A stretch of 64,000 nt of DNA from Kibdelosporangium persicum. Its GTDB lineage: Bacteria; Actinomycetota; Actinomycetes; Mycobacteriales; Pseudonocardiaceae. Within the stretch, counting starts at the first letter, position 1. The number at the start of each line of letters is the position of its first letter. Shown in pieces: positions 62,893 through 64,000 of the stretch. The stretch covers positions 1-64,000 of the forward strand of contig NZ_JAAATY010000008.1 of NCBI RefSeq assembly GCF_013280595.1, given 5' to 3'. The position numbers and the translations under genes were made by a program. The notes under the pieces are model-generated. The model saw nothing but the letters and a program-made list of their open reading frames with translations. It did not search any database and had not been told where the DNA came from.

Positions 62893-64000
62893 CTACGAAA
62901 CGCGGGACAGTGAGCCGGCGGTCAGCTCCGCGACGGATCGATGCCCCGACAACGCGACAGTGAGGTCGAAATCGGCGAGAATGCTCCGGACCACGTGCCG
63001 CACACCGGCTTCCCCGGCATGCGCGAGTCCCCAGACGTACGGACGGCCGAGCAGCACGGCCTTCGCCCCCAGTGCGAGGGCCTTGAAGACGTCCGCGCCC
63101 GTCCGGACCCCCGAGTCGAACAGGACTTCGAGCCGGTCGCCGACGGCGTTGACAATCGGAGGCAACGCGTCGAGCGACGCGATCGCGCCGTCGACCTGAC
63201 GGCCGCCGTGGTTGGAGACGACGATCCCGTCCATTCCCGCGTCGGCCGCGCGCCTGGCGTCGTCGACGTGCTGGATCCCTTTGAGCACAATCGGTCCCTC
63301 CCAGTGCTCACGCAGGAACGGCAACGCCTCCCAGTTCCGGTCGGTGCCGGTGAACATCGGGATCCACTTCAGCACCGCGGACGGGATGTCGTCCTCCGGC
63401 GGCTGGGCCAGGCCGTCGCGGAACACCGGGTCGGAGAACGGGATCGCGGTACCGGTTCCACGGATGAACGGCAGATACGCGTTGTCCAGATCGTTGGGCC
63501 GCCACGCCAGTGTCCAAGTGTCCAACGTGACCACGAGCGTGGAGAACCCGGCTTTGGCCGCACGGCTGAGGATGCTCACGCACAGGTCCGGGTCGTTCGG
63601 CCAGTACAGCTGGAACCACCGGGGTCCGGTACCGTTCGCGACGGCGACGTCCTCGATCGTGTTGGACGACGCGGTCGACAGCACCATCGGCACGCCCAGG
63701 GCGTTCGCCGCTCGTGCGGTCGCCAACTCGCCGTCCTCGTGCACGATCGACTGCACACCGACCGGCGCCAGCAACACGGGCGCGGGCATCCGCGTCCCTA
63801 ACACCGTCGTGGAGACGTCGCGTGCGGTGGCGTCACGGAGCATGCGCGGCACGATCCGCCACTTGTCGAACGCGTCGCGGTTGGCACGCATGGTCGCGCC
63901 GGAGCCGGCGCCGCCCTCGACGTACCAGAACGGCCCGGCCGCGAGGATCTCGCGCGCCGACTCGGCCAGCCTGGTCGGGTCGGTGGTGAACGGGGGCACC
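62893..64000 (-). CDS. FMN-dependent alpha-hydroxy-acid oxidase/lactate 2-monooxygenase-like, N-terminus outside the window
   Basis: The frame is open at the right edge, so at least 368 residues are seen; the family has about 390-400, so some 20-30 N-terminal residues are probably missing. Motifs: FWYVEGGAGSGATMRANRDAF, PVLLAPVGVQSIVHEDGE, the FMN-loop RWFQLYWPNDPD, LVVTLDTWTLAWRPNDL, and the catalytic His region GIVVSNHGGRQVDG with FDSGVRTGADV and ALALGAKAVLLGRPYVWGLA. These are typical of lactate oxidases/monooxygenases. The specific substrate is unknown; the AGGAG sequence around residue 27 matches the lactate monooxygenase group. Confidence 0.9.
   Translation of the reverse strand, partial: VPPFTTDPTRLAESAREILAAGPFWYVEGGAGSGATMRANRDAFDKWRIVPRMLRDATARDVSTTVLGTRMPAPVLLAPVGVQSIVHEDGELATARAANALGVPMVLSTASSNTIEDVAVANGTGPRWFQLYWPNDPDLCVSILSRAAKAGFSTLVVTLDTWTLAWRPNDLDNAYLPFIRGTGTAIPFSDPVFRDGLAQPPEDDIPSAVLKWIPMFTGTDRNWEALPFLREHWEGPIVLKGIQHVDDARRAADAGMDGIVVSNHGGRQVDGAIASLDALPPIVNAVGDRLEVLFDSGVRTGADVFKALALGAKAVLLGRPYVWGLAHAGEAGVRHVVRSILADFDLTVALSGHRSVAELTAGSLSRVS

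Overview
The window is high-GC actinomycete chromosomal DNA. It carries a mycothiol-dependent formaldehyde dehydrogenase, a menaquinone gene (menC), AfsR/SARP- and LAL-type giant regulators, a QsdR-type TetR regulator, GTG starts and many 4-nt stop/start overlaps. Together these suggest the Pseudonocardiales (Amycolatopsis, Lentzea or Kibdelosporangium-like). That genus-level guess is inference. No tRNA, rRNA, CRISPR array, transposase or replication origin was seen.

Layout. (1) 1-9.9 kb, minus strand: the 5' part of a nonribosomal peptide synthetase with domains A-T-C-A-T-E-C-A, running off the left edge. It is preceded by a stand-alone serine hydrolase that looks like a penicillin-binding-protein-type thioesterase. 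(2) 9.9-13.6 kb: a non-coding promoter stretch, a TVP38/DedA-like membrane protein, a truncated small gene, an SRPBCC protein, menC and a glutathione peroxidase. (3) 13.6-19 kb: three secreted proteins, namely a Tat-exported TIM-barrel protein, a 1148-aa ThuA/sugar-dehydrogenase/PKD/carbohydrate-binding protein, and a repetitive secreted protein. (4) 19-24 kb: a LacI-controlled NMT1/THI5-type ABC importer divergent from lacI and a muconate-cycloisomerase-like enolase, with LacI-type operators in between. (5) 24-30 kb: a small membrane protein/BON protein pair, inverted arrays of 22-bp repeats, a SWIM-type zinc protein, mscR, an MmyB-like regulator, a flavin monooxygenase and a DUF4360 protein.

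(6) 29.8-38.6 kb: a six-gene operon with overlapping reading frames (DUF917, HyuA-like, NCS1 permease, HyuA, DUF917, GGDEF) divergent from a PucR regulator. It is probably for import and breakdown of a hydantoin-like or purine-like compound. One HyuA copy has lost both nucleotide-binding motifs, and the last gene is a diguanylate-cyclase domain with a small insertion before its active site. (7) 38.6-48.1 kb: an AfsR-like regulator, a LAL regulator, a 63-aa peptide gene and a class II lanthipeptide synthetase (LanM). The peptide contains no cysteine although the LanM active sites look intact, which makes this the most unusual locus in the window.

(8) 48.3-56.9 kb: a winged-helix protein, a TPR protein, a two-subunit acyl-CoA dehydrogenase with a divergent QsdR-type repressor and a dyad operator, a histidine phosphatase, an XRE-like protein and an acyl-CoA ligase. 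(9) 57-64 kb: a PolA-like exonuclease/polymerase, a TPR-CHAT protease-like protein preceded by a 60-aa His/Cys peptide, two small genes and an alpha-hydroxy-acid oxidase running off the right edge. A 46-bp hairpin element occurs twice (27.7 and 49.4 kb) in opposite orientations.
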